Below are positions 6,690 to 14,475 of a stretch of DNA of 42,674 bases, one piece after another. Within the stretch, counting starts at the first letter, position 1. Every line of letters begins with the position of its first letter. This DNA comes from an uncultured Ruminococcus sp. (lineage in GTDB: Bacteria > Bacillota > Clostridia > Oscillospirales > Ruminococcaceae), in assembly GCA_900538575.1 (NCBI GenBank), contig UPZA01000018.1, positions 1-42,674 of the forward strand, in the 5' to 3' direction. A program made the translations under genes and the position numbers. The notes below the pieces were generated by a model. That model was not told the DNA's origin. It saw only the letters and a program-made list of their open reading frames with translations, and ran no database searches.

Positions 6690-7013
6690 ATGTCTGTAAA
6701 AATAATCGAAGAAGAAAGCAGGACGGTTGCCGTATTGTCCGGTGAAATAGATCATCACAACGCCAAAAATCTCAGAATGGAAATAGATTTTGCTCTCAGA
6801 GAAAATCAGCCTCAGGAACTTATACTCGACTTCTCCGACGTAGGATTTATGGACAGCTCAGGAATCGGACTGGTTATGGGAAGATATAAGCTTATGCAGG
6901 AGCTTAACGGTAAAGTTACCGTCAGAAATCCGCCCAATCATATAAGAAAGGTAATGCGCCTTTCAGGAATCGACCGCTTAGCGTCAATCAGCAGCGGACA
7001 GGAGGGAATATAA
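6690..7013 (+). CDS. spoIIAA: Anti-sigma F factor antagonist SpoIIAA
   Basis: This 107-residue STAS-domain protein has the phosphorylation loop FMDSSGIGLVMGRY, in which Ser57 is the residue phosphorylated by SpoIIAB. Dephosphorylated SpoIIAA binds SpoIIAB and releases sigma-F in the forespore. SpoIIE is the known phosphatase; it is not in this window. GGGAGG stands 7 bases before the ATG. It is the first gene of a complete spoIIA operon, with spoIIAB starting 6 bases after its stop. Confidence 0.97.
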   Translation: MSVKIIEEESRTVAVLSGEIDHHNAKNLRMEIDFALRENQPQELILDFSDVGFMDSSGIGLVMGRYKLMQELNGKVTVRNPPNHIRKVMRLSGIDRLASISSGQEGI

Positions 7014-7019
7014 ATAAAA

Positions 7020-7457
7020 ATGAATACTGAAAATGAAATGAAAATAAGTTTTGTCAGCAAATCCCAGAATGAAGGTTTTGCAAGAACGGCGGTCTGCGCC
7101 TTTGCAGCGCTTATGGATCCGGGGATTGAGGATATAGCGGACATACGGACCGCCGTTTCAGAAGCGGTAACCAACTGTATAGTACATGCTTACAGGGACA
7201 CTGAAGGAATTATTGAAATTACCGGAAAAATACTCTCCGATAATGAACTTTACATAAGAATCAAAGATAAAGGCTGCGGCATTCCGGACATAAAAAAGGC
7301 TATGGAACCTCTTTACACAACCGCTCCGTTTGAAGAAAGAGCCGGATTAGGCTTTGCTGTTATGGAAAGCTTTATGGATAAGCTGACCGTTCGCAGTACA
7401 GTTGGCAAAGGCACTGTAATAACTATGAGAAAAAAGCTTGGAGTTAAAAGTGAATAA
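7020..7457 (+). CDS. spoIIAB: Anti-sigma F factor / kinase SpoIIAB
   Basis: This 145-residue GHKL-fold serine kinase has the N box SEAVTNCIVHAY (Glu48, Asn52), the G1 box IKDKGCGIPD around residues 81-90, and the G2-type segment RAGLGFAVMESFMD. It holds sigma-F inactive in the predivisional cell and phosphorylates SpoIIAA. The length is normal for the family. GGAGGGAATATAAATAAAA just before the ATG supplies a somewhat distant ribosome binding site within the spoIIAA end, consistent with translational coupling. Confidence 0.97.
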   Translation: MNTENEMKISFVSKSQNEGFARTAVCAFAALMDPGIEDIADIRTAVSEAVTNCIVHAYRDTEGIIEITGKILSDNELYIRIKDKGCGIPDIKKAMEPLYTTAPFEERAGLGFAVMESFMDKLTVRSTVGKGTVITMRKKLGVKSE

Positions 7458-8100
7458 ACCCATTGCCGAAGAAAACCTCGGTCTTGTTCACCTGTGCGCA
7501 AACCGTTTCAGAGGCCGTGGTATTGAATACGACGATCTTTATTCCGCAGGCTGTATAGGTCTTTTAAAGGCGGTTGAAGCCTTCGACAGCGAAAGAGGCG
7601 TAAAATTTTCAACCTATGCAGTACCTGTAATACTCGGCGAAATAAAAAGACTATTCAGAGACGGCGGCACAGTTAAAGTAAGCCGGAGTTTAAAGGAGCT
7701 TTCGCTTAAAACAGTAAGAGCCAGAGAAGAAATGTCCAAAAAATTGGGAAGAGAGCCTACGCTAAGCGAGCTAAGCAGTCAGCTTGACGCAGACGAATGC
7801 ACAATTGCAGAAGCATTATCTGTAAGTCTTCCGCCGGTTTCTCTCACTGATAACTCAGATGAAAGCGGAAGTCAGATAGATATAGCCGTACCTGCGCCTG
7901 ACACAGAAATCGGCGATATGCTTGCTCTTCGTCAGATTTTAGAGCTTATGGAGGAAAAAGACAGAGAGCTTATTTATATGAGATATTATAAGGGCTGCAC
8001 ACAATCCGCTACCGCCAAAAAACTCTCCATGACTCAGGTACAGGTTTCAAGACGTGAAAAAAAGCTTCTACAGTTTATGAGAGAACAGCTTTTAAAATAA
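7450..8100 (+). CDS. sigF: RNA polymerase sigma-F factor (SpoIIAC)
   Basis: This is a sigma-70 family protein of the sporulation B/F/G group. Region 2 is clear (YDDLYSAGCIGLLKAVEAF, then GVKFSTYAVPVILGEIKR). Region 3 covers about residues 85-130. Region 4 ends with TQVQVSRREKKLLQFM as the -35 recognition helix. A GTG start at 7450 gives 216 residues and has GGAG 6 bases upstream. A TTG at 7438 in the same frame is less likely. It overlaps spoIIAB by 8 bases, as expected for stoichiometric translation of an anti-sigma and its sigma. It directs early forespore transcription. Confidence 0.96.
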   Translation: MNKPIAEENLGLVHLCANRFRGRGIEYDDLYSAGCIGLLKAVEAFDSERGVKFSTYAVPVILGEIKRLFRDGGTVKVSRSLKELSLKTVRAREEMSKKLGREPTLSELSSQLDADECTIAEALSVSLPPVSLTDNSDESGSQIDIAVPAPDTEIGDMLALRQILELMEEKDRELIYMRYYKGCTQSATAKKLSMTQVQVSRREKKLLQFMREQLLK

Positions 8101-8128
8101 GGGACATGTTTTTTGAACATGTCCCTTT
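8101..8128. terminator. Terminator after sigF
   Basis: GGGACATGTT and AACATGTCCC form a 10-bp stem around TTTTG, followed by TTTT. It lies directly after the sigF stop and just before the convergent TPR gene's end at 8133. Confidence 0.88.
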
Positions 8129-8132
8129 TAAT

Positions 8133-9170
8133 TTAATTATTTCTGGCTCTTTGAGCAGCCAACTGCGCGTTTAATTTTTCTATAATTTCCTTGACCTCGT
8201 TACTGTTTGTAAGGTTATATACGATCTGCATATAAAACAGCGTTTCCTGCGGAGGCGCATTATGCTCCATACAATAGCTTCCCAAAGAGTATGCGATGTT
8301 AACTACCTCAGGATTCGGACCGTTCCTTATCTTATATTTTTCGAACGCCGAAAGAACTTCTTCTCTTGTAGGAGGAACAACCTGTTTCCCGGTTATCGCT
8401 CTTATATGCTGTAGCTCTCCGTTTACAGCTTCATTCTGAGCATATATTAAGCTTTCATAATAAAAACATACTGCGCTGTCATAATCCTTGATTTCAATAC
8501 AATAATATCCTAAATTCGTATAACAGCGAGCAATATGATAAGGCGTAGTAGAAATTTCAAGCGTATCCCTAACACAGGCAAAAAGCTGCTGCGGCTCATG
8601 CATGAGCTTAAAAGCCTCCGCAAGCTCAAATCTCGGTTCAACATTAACAGGATTATACCTTATAGCCTTTTCAAGCTTATCAACCGCCTCCTGAGGCTTA
8701 TGCTGCTCAACAAGCAGATAACCATATGATGAAAAATACTGACAGAAGTCAAAAGGAGTTCTCTCATACTTTTTATTCGGTTTGTATATATGAGTATAAA
8801 TATATTCGTCAAGCCTGTTTCTGAACGAAAACTTTTTGCTTGCCTCAGTTTCACTGAAATATTTATCCGCCTTTTTTTCAATCTCCGAAAAAAGCTTTTC
8901 AGCGTCTTCAAGCTTATTATCCTTCACAAGACCGTTAATTTCATTATAAACCTGATCAATGCGCTTTTCCTCTATAAACATTGCGTTTTTGAGATGTGCT
9001 TTACTTTCGTCAGGCAGCAGCTCAAAGGACATATCGCTCAATATTTTCAAAATTTCCGCCGAATCAGGACTATCCTTATATTTAGCAGCCTGCTCCTGAA
9101 GATACTGTATATCCTTCAGAGGATCGCCGGTAAGGCCTTTTTTTACTTCCTCTATAATGTTACTTACCAT
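8133..9170 (-). CDS. TPR-repeat protein of unknown role
   Basis: This 345-residue protein is mostly helical. Several tetratricopeptide-like repeats are visible, including GYLLVEQHKPQEAVDKLEKA, NPVNVEPRFELAEAF and LGYYCIEIKDYDSAVCFY, between about residues 140 and 240. There is no signal peptide or membrane segment, so it is probably cytoplasmic and mediates protein contacts. The start is placed at the ATG at 9170, which has GGGAG 7 bases upstream, rather than at a TTG at 9188. It has its own promoter and is the last gene of the long minus-strand run. I do not recognise a specific family. Confidence 0.8.
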   Translation of the reverse strand: MVSNIIEEVKKGLTGDPLKDIQYLQEQAAKYKDSPDSAEILKILSDMSFELLPDESKAHLKNAMFIEEKRIDQVYNEINGLVKDNKLEDAEKLFSEIEKKADKYFSETEASKKFSFRNRLDEYIYTHIYKPNKKYERTPFDFCQYFSSYGYLLVEQHKPQEAVDKLEKAIRYNPVNVEPRFELAEAFKLMHEPQQLFACVRDTLEISTTPYHIARCYTNLGYYCIEIKDYDSAVCFYYESLIYAQNEAVNGELQHIRAITGKQVVPPTREEVLSAFEKYKIRNGPNPEVVNIAYSLGSYCMEHNAPPQETLFYMQIVYNLTNSNEVKEIIEKLNAQLAAQRARNN

Positions 9171-9204
9171 ATTTTTTCTCCCGTCCAAGTTAATCAGTTA
9201 TCTT

Positions 9205-9233
9205 ATTATACATCATTTTCAATAAAAAATCAA
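9205..9233 (-). promoter_or_regulatory. Sigma-A promoter of the TPR gene
   Basis: On the minus strand TTGATT (9228-9233), a 17-base spacer and a perfect TATAAT (9205-9210) lie about 35 bases before the start codon. An imperfect hairpin (ATGTGATTT/AAATCACAT, 9252-9284) at the clpE end may terminate the upstream transcript. Confidence 0.75.
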
Positions 9234-9278
9234 GACAATAAGCATGAAATTATGTGATTTTTTCCGTTTAAAAGGAAA

Positions 9279-11576
9279 TCACATATAATCAACCTTGATT
9301 TCTCCGTTTTCAGACGTGATTCCTATTCCCGCAACCTTACCGTTTCTGTCAATAATTATGTCGGCGATTTTCTCCTCTATTTCCTTTCTTATTACCCTGC
9401 GAATATCTCTCGCACCGTAAACCTTTCCAAACGATTTTTCAGCAACAGCCTTAAGAGCGTCGTTATCGTATTTAAGAATAATCCCCTTTTCAGAAAGAGG
9501 TTCTTTCATTTCGTCCAGCATCAGCGCCGCAATTCTTTCAAAATCCTCCTTGACAAGCGGCTTGAATACTATAACCTCGTCAATACGGCTCAGAAATTCC
9601 GGTCGTAAAAATTCTCTCAGCGATTTCATCGCCTTCTCCTTTGATATATCCTCCGCAGATTTATTAAATCCGACTCCGGTTGATTTATCGGTTGAACCTG
9701 CATTTGACGTCATAGCTATAATTGTATTCTCAAAATTAACTGTTCTTCCCTGCGCGTCGTTTATCTTTCCTTCATCAAGTATCTGAAGCAGGATATTCAT
9801 TATATCAGGATGAGCCTTTTCTATTTCGTCAAATAACACGACGGAATAAGGATGTCTGCGAACCTTTTCAGTAAGCTGTCCTGCCTCGTCGTAGCCAACA
9901 TATCCCGGAGGTGATCCGATCATTCTGGCTACAGAATGCTTTTCCATATATTCTGTCATGTCAAGACGAATCAACGGCTCGGTCGAATCAAACATCTCTG
10001 TAGAAAGCGCTTTTACAAGCTCTGTCTTTCCTACGCCGGTAGGGCCGACAAAAATAAACGAAGCCGGACGTCTGCGCTTGGAAAGCTGAACTCTTGTACG
10101 CTTTATTGATTCTGACAGCAGGTGCACCGCCTCGTCCTGTCCTACAATGTGTTCTTTAAGTTTTTCTTCAAGACGTAACATTTTGGAAAATTCGGTTTCA
10201 GCAATCTTATTAGAAGGTATACCCGTCCACAGTTCAATAACCTTGGCAATATCGTTTTCACTCACCTGAACAGCAGATACAACCTTTTCCAGCTCGCTTA
10301 ATTCATTTTTCACTCTGATAATGTCTCCCTTGACCTCTGCAAGAGCTTCATAATTAGGCTCACTCTGCTCCTCTATGGATTTTTCCATATCCTCAAGAAC
10401 CTTAAGCTTCTTAGTTTTTTCATCATATTCAGCAAGCTCCGGAGTTCTGATACATGTGCATGCACAGGCTTCGTCAAGCAGATCTATAGCCTTGTCCGGC
10501 AGAAACCTATCCTGTATATATCTTTCAGATAACACGGCGCATTCCCTTATCAGCTCGTCGTTTATTTTTACCCTATGATAAGCCTCGTAGTATTTTTTTA
10601 TACCCTTTAAGACCTCGACAGTTTCTTCTATTGTAGGCTCGTTAACGGTCACCGGCTGGAATCGTCTTTCAAGAGCGCTGTCCTTTTCAATATATTTCCG
10701 ATACTCGCTGAAGGTCGTAGCTCCTATAACCTGAACCTCTCCGCGAGATAAAGCCGGCTTTAATATATTAGCGGCATTCATAGATCCCTCCGAATCGCCC
10801 GTTCCTATGAGATTATGAACCTCGTCAATAAACAGTATAATGTTGCCCTCGGATTTCACTTCGTTTACAAGTCCCTTTACTCTGCTCTCAAACTGCCCCC
10901 TGAACTGTGTTCCGGCAACAAGCGCGGTCAGATCCAGAAGGTATATTTTCTTATCGGCAAGGTTAAACGGAACGTTTCCTTCGGCAATCTTCTGAGCAAT
11001 ACCTTCGGCAATAGCCGTTTTTCCGACGCCCGGTTCACCTATAAGGCATGGATTATTTTTCTGACGGCGGGAAAGAATCTGAATAACTCTTGCAATTTCC
11101 TTATCTCGTCCGACAATATTGTCAAGCTCCCCGTCCTCAGCCTTTTTGCTTAAATTCGTACAGTAATTATCAAGAAATTTAAGCTCCTTTTTTTTCTTCT
11201 TCTTTGTATCCTCCGCTTTGGCGGAACCCTGCTTAGATTTCCTTGCAGCGGGAGGATTTGAATCTCCTGATTCGTTCTTTTTAATATCCCCTAACTGCCC
11301 GTTGAGTAGATTCTGTATGTACGGAGGCAGCGTGCCGGCTCCGCCCATTTCAAAACCGTCGCCGTCCATAAGCTCCATCATCTGATCGGACATCTGCTCT
11401 ATATCGTCGTCGGTAATTCCCATCTGCTCCATATATTCGGATACCTGCGGTATATTCATTTCCTTTGCACAAAGCATACATAGTCCCTCATTTTTCTTTT
11501 CACTTCCGTGCATTGATGTAATAAAAACAACCGCAGGACGTTTTTTGCATCTGCTGCATAATACCATAATCTTCAC
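9279..11576 (-). CDS. clpE: ClpE-type AAA+ ATPase with N-terminal zinc finger
   Basis: This 765-residue Hsp100 protein has a four-cysteine zinc finger at the N-terminus (Cys7, Cys10, Cys33, Cys36) in place of the double Clp-N domain. Two AAA+ modules follow: the first with GEPGVGKTAIAEG at about 180 and FIDEVHN, the second with GPTGVGKTELVKAL at about 515 and LFDEIEKAHPD. STGVGFNKS looks like the ClpP-docking loop. The middle domain (about 380-460) is a short coiled coil, as in ClpE rather than ClpB. A GTG start at 11576 is preferred (see the hairpin upstream), with ATG at 11567 possible. The family unfolds stress-damaged proteins for ClpP. No ctsR, mcsA or mcsB is nearby, so the gene is a stand-alone copy. 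Confidence 0.88.
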   Translation of the reverse strand: MKIMVLCSRCKKRPAVVFITSMHGSEKKNEGLCMLCAKEMNIPQVSEYMEQMGITDDDIEQMSDQMMELMDGDGFEMGGAGTLPPYIQNLLNGQLGDIKKNESGDSNPPAARKSKQGSAKAEDTKKKKKKELKFLDNYCTNLSKKAEDGELDNIVGRDKEIARVIQILSRRQKNNPCLIGEPGVGKTAIAEGIAQKIAEGNVPFNLADKKIYLLDLTALVAGTQFRGQFESRVKGLVNEVKSEGNIILFIDEVHNLIGTGDSEGSMNAANILKPALSRGEVQVIGATTFSEYRKYIEKDSALERRFQPVTVNEPTIEETVEVLKGIKKYYEAYHRVKINDELIRECAVLSERYIQDRFLPDKAIDLLDEACACTCIRTPELAEYDEKTKKLKVLEDMEKSIEEQSEPNYEALAEVKGDIIRVKNELSELEKVVSAVQVSENDIAKVIELWTGIPSNKIAETEFSKMLRLEEKLKEHIVGQDEAVHLLSESIKRTRVQLSKRRRPASFIFVGPTGVGKTELVKALSTEMFDSTEPLIRLDMTEYMEKHSVARMIGSPPGYVGYDEAGQLTEKVRRHPYSVVLFDEIEKAHPDIMNILLQILDEGKINDAQGRTVNFENTIIAMTSNAGSTDKSTGVGFNKSAEDISKEKAMKSLREFLRPEFLSRIDEVIVFKPLVKEDFERIAALMLDEMKEPLSEKGIILKYDNDALKAVAEKSFGKVYGARDIRRVIRKEIEEKIADIIIDRNGKVAGIGITSENGEIKVDYM

Positions 11577-11580
11577 ACCA

Positions 11581-11606
11581 CGCCTAAAAAGGCGATGCTC
11601 CTTTCT
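11581..11606 (-). promoter_or_regulatory. Stem-loop between SD and start codon of clpE
   Basis: On the minus strand a strong Shine-Dalgarno sequence, AGAAAGGAG (11598-11606), is followed by a small hairpin CGCC-TTTTTA-GGCG (11581-11594), then the GTG at 11576. Without the hairpin the spacing is exactly 7 bases, so folding would put the SD at the ideal distance. This favours the GTG start. Confidence 0.5.
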
Positions 11607-11648
11607 GTTTTATTCTGTCGCTTCAGGTATAGCTTTTATCAGGTCATA

Positions 11649-12533
11649 CTACTGAATCCGGTTAAATATATATTTAAAGAACTTTGTCTTTTCAACGGTT
11701 TCATAGCTTAAAAATGAGCCGTCGCTTTCAGCTACATTTATCATTATCTTAACAGCCACGGCTATAACTACCAGCACAGCCGCCGCATAAACGACTCCCA
11801 GCAATCCTCCGGCAAATCTGTCAAGTCTGTCATAGCCGTTGAGCAAGCCGAATCTGAACGTCCTGTTAATAACAACTCTTATAACGGTCATTAAAATAAG
11901 ATAGCTGATAAGGAATACAAACGCCTTGACAAGCTTCAAAGCCGGTTTTCTTATATAGTTTTCTTCTATATATGAAGGAACGCTGTCGGGATTTTTAAGT
12001 ATCATCTCGGTAGTTTTAACAAACAGCTCGTTATTTCCGGAAATTCTTTTTATCAGCTCATGGGTAACATACGGGGGAAGCTTGCCGCCTAACTGTTTTG
12101 CAAAAAGCTCTGTAAATCCGGCTGTCAATGTATCGGCAAAGTTATCCGGAGTATCTACGACTGTTCCGGCTGCCTGATTGGTATACTCATAGAGCATTTC
12201 TATAGAATCTTCTGACTCGAGTATTTTTCTGACACGGCTGTCCTCAAGAACTGCCCCGTACCCCTGATCCTCTATAGCTTCTCTTACAGACTGTGCCGGA
12301 TCGTATCTTTCGATAGCGTCCCCGACAGCCTCCGTGCTCGTCTTTTTAATAAATTTATCATAGATAAAATCCGAGCACCTGCTGCTGATAACAGCGGCCA
12401 GCCATATTGAAACAACGCACCCGATTATCATTATCAGTATTTTAGAAAATCCCCTTTTAGCGCAGGCGCATATACTCAGTATAACGACTGCGGCAGAAAC
12501 AATATCATATATCCACCAGAAATTCGTTCCCAT
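11649..12533 (-). CDS. CvpA-family membrane protein
   Basis: This 294-residue membrane protein has CvpA (colicin V production)-type topology. Two N-terminal helices (IYDIVSAAVVILSICACA, then ILIMIIGCVVSIWLAAVI) come first. A soluble middle segment spans about residues 50-200. Two C-terminal helices (AFVFLISYLILMTVIRVVI and FAGGLLGVVYAAAVLVVIAV) flank a conserved DRFAGGLLGV turn. The family is poorly characterised and often linked to cell envelope functions. It lies between the DUF5711-type gene (19 bases upstream) and clpE in a co-directional run. Family membership is fairly secure from topology and the GGLLGV motif; the function is not. Confidence 0.78.
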   Translation of the reverse strand: MGTNFWWIYDIVSAAVVILSICACAKRGFSKILIMIIGCVVSIWLAAVISSRCSDFIYDKFIKKTSTEAVGDAIERYDPAQSVREAIEDQGYGAVLEDSRVRKILESEDSIEMLYEYTNQAAGTVVDTPDNFADTLTAGFTELFAKQLGGKLPPYVTHELIKRISGNNELFVKTTEMILKNPDSVPSYIEENYIRKPALKLVKAFVFLISYLILMTVIRVVINRTFRFGLLNGYDRLDRFAGGLLGVVYAAAVLVVIAVAVKIMINVAESDGSFLSYETVEKTKFFKYIFNRIQ

Positions 12534-12551
12534 TCTTTATCGCCTCATTCT

Positions 12552-13724
12552 TCAGCTCTTATAATCAATTCTGTCAATTCTGTCATAGCCCAAAAGGAAG
12601 ATATAATCGTCTATATAAATCATTTCCTCATAGGAGCCCTCGGAGCTTATCTTTTTTTCGCTCCCCCCCTTGAAATTATACTGCGTTATGCCGTCCTTTC
12701 CGAGAACGCAAACATGTCCGTCTATAATACGGATACATTTCGCGTTATTATTTTCAAATTCAGAATAATTCGGTTCTTTATTTTCACTGTCAACAGTAGT
12801 TATATAGCTTAGTCTTTTAGTCTCATTCTGAAAAAGCAATGCTGTTTTACCGTTTTGGTAATCCCAATCAATCAATTTGGCCGGATATTCATATTCCTTC
12901 TGCATTTCGCCCTTGCTATTATAATATGCGTATTTAGTATCTCCGATTACCAGTATACCGCTTTCGCCTCCGTAAAGCTTAAGACACAATGTATCCAGCG
13001 GCTCAGATACCCAGTTATCCTTTTTGGAATCGAATGAAACTGAAATTATTTTAGAATATACATAACCTCCGCCGGCGTCGGCAGTCGCAAGAACACAGCC
13101 GGTCGCCTTTTCGTTGAACGCAAGATCAGTTACCCGTTCAACGCAGTTTCGAGTATAGATTTCCTCCCCAGACTCATCGTATACTATCAGCCGGCAGATA
13201 TAAGTTTCCGAGCTTGTTATAACAGCGGCTCTTCCGTCATCGCTCAGGCGGGCAAAAATTATATTGTCCTCAAGCTTTTTGGAATATATTATTTTGCTCC
13301 TGCTTTCAACTCTGAAACGATTACCTCCGCTTTCATATACCATCGCTTTTTTTCCGGCAGTCTGAAGCATAGCGTTTGAATAAGCGTGCTGTCTTTCTTC
13401 ATAAAGCTCGCCGTTATCGTTGTATATGTATAGATATGCGTCGCTTAATATCGCAAGATATCCGTTTAGGTTTCCGGTCTGATAATCAATGCCTCCGGAA
13501 ATACTAAGAGGGAAGTTTCCCTCCGCAAGCTCTCCGTTTGATTTTACGCTCTGAAACCTGCTTCCTATTCCCTCAAGCTTCGGGAACCATACATCTCTTT
13601 TCGAATAAAGCATTACGGCAGTTCCGACGATAAACATAAAAGCTGTAAATTTAATGAGCTGCCGACGTCTTTTTTTTCTTTTTCTTAGAAGAACAATGTC
13701 AACGTCCCTTGTGTATCTGTCCAT
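12552..13724 (-). CDS. DUF5711-like membrane-anchored protein
   Basis: This 390-residue protein has a short basic N-terminus (RKRKKRRRQLIK), one transmembrane helix (FTAFMFIVGTAVMLY, about residues 29-43) and a large extracytoplasmic domain. That domain is made of repeated beta-strand units (for example AILSDAYLYIYNDNGELYEE and GHVCVLGKDGITQYNF), which suggests a beta-propeller. It resembles DUF5711 proteins of Ruminococcaceae. The ATG at 13724 with AAAGGGAC upstream is chosen over a longer frame from 13796 that would overlap truA by 56 bases. Its role is unknown. Confidence 0.75.
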   Translation of the reverse strand: MDRYTRDVDIVLLRKRKKRRRQLIKFTAFMFIVGTAVMLYSKRDVWFPKLEGIGSRFQSVKSNGELAEGNFPLSISGGIDYQTGNLNGYLAILSDAYLYIYNDNGELYEERQHAYSNAMLQTAGKKAMVYESGGNRFRVESRSKIIYSKKLEDNIIFARLSDDGRAAVITSSETYICRLIVYDESGEEIYTRNCVERVTDLAFNEKATGCVLATADAGGGYVYSKIISVSFDSKKDNWVSEPLDTLCLKLYGGESGILVIGDTKYAYYNSKGEMQKEYEYPAKLIDWDYQNGKTALLFQNETKRLSYITTVDSENKEPNYSEFENNNAKCIRIIDGHVCVLGKDGITQYNFKGGSEKKISSEGSYEEMIYIDDYIFLLGYDRIDRIDYKS

Positions 13725-13740
13725 TAAAGTCCCTTTCAGT

Positions 13741-14475
13741 TCAATAAAACACCCTGTTGAGATACAGCCCGTGGGGCTGTGCCGTCTTGCCTGCAAGCAG
13801 ACGGTTTCTTGACTTGATAATTCCGTCTATATCGTCCGGCTTAATTTTGCCTTCGTTTACCGAAAGCAGAGTACCGACGATAATCCTAATCATATTATAC
13901 AGAAAACCGTCGCCTTTTACAAGCATTTTAACCGATTCACCATTAATTACTATGTCAAATTTCTCTATAGTACGGATTGTGTTCTGCTTTCCGTCATAAT
14001 TCGAGCAAAAGCCGGCGAAATCATGCGTACCGACAAAGATTTTAGCCGCGTAAGACACCAGCTCCGCGTCAAATGGGCGTCGGTAATGATACTCCAGATC
14101 GGTAGTAAAGGGATTTTTACTTTCGCTGTTGTGAATAAGATAAATATATTCCTTGGCCCTGCATGAAAATCTTGCATGAAAATCAAGCGGCGCATCCTCG
14201 CATGAAAGTATTGATATATCATCAGGAAGTTCCCCATTTACGCCCCTTACAAAGCCTTTAGCCGGTATATTGCTTTCCGTCAGCACCGAAAAGCAATAAT
14301 TATTTGCATGTACTCCAGCGTCCGTTCTTGAGCACCCGTTTATAATACATTTATGATTTAAAACCTTGGAAACATACCGTTCCACAACCTCCTGAACAGT
14401 CAGAGCATTATCCTGTCTCTGAAAGCCATGATACGCAGTTCCCCTATAAGCCATCATAACCTTGAGATTTCTCAT
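13741..14475 (-). CDS. truA: tRNA pseudouridine synthase A
   Basis: This 244-residue TruA enzyme isomerises uridines 38-40 in the tRNA anticodon stem. The catalytic aspartate lies in GCSRTDAGVHANN at about residue 52. The N-terminal AYRGTAYHGFQRQ and the C-terminal FLYNMIRIIVGTLL are both hallmark motifs. Length is normal. Its start overlaps the yfhO stop by 4 bases (ATGA), implying coupled translation. truA commonly sits downstream of ecfT in Firmicutes; here yfhO lies between them. Confidence 0.96.
   Translation of the reverse strand: MRNLKVMMAYRGTAYHGFQRQDNALTVQEVVERYVSKVLNHKCIINGCSRTDAGVHANNYCFSVLTESNIPAKGFVRGVNGELPDDISILSCEDAPLDFHARFSCRAKEYIYLIHNSESKNPFTTDLEYHYRRPFDAELVSYAAKIFVGTHDFAGFCSNYDGKQNTIRTIEKFDIVINGESVKMLVKGDGFLYNMIRIIVGTLLSVNEGKIKPDDIDGIIKSRNRLLAGKTAQPHGLYLNRVFY

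Noticed and set aside
6640..6690. Possible sigma-H promoter (AGGAAAA with GAAT) before spoIIAA
   Set aside because: The spacing between AGGA and GAAT is about 15 bases, whereas sigma-H promoters need about 21-22.
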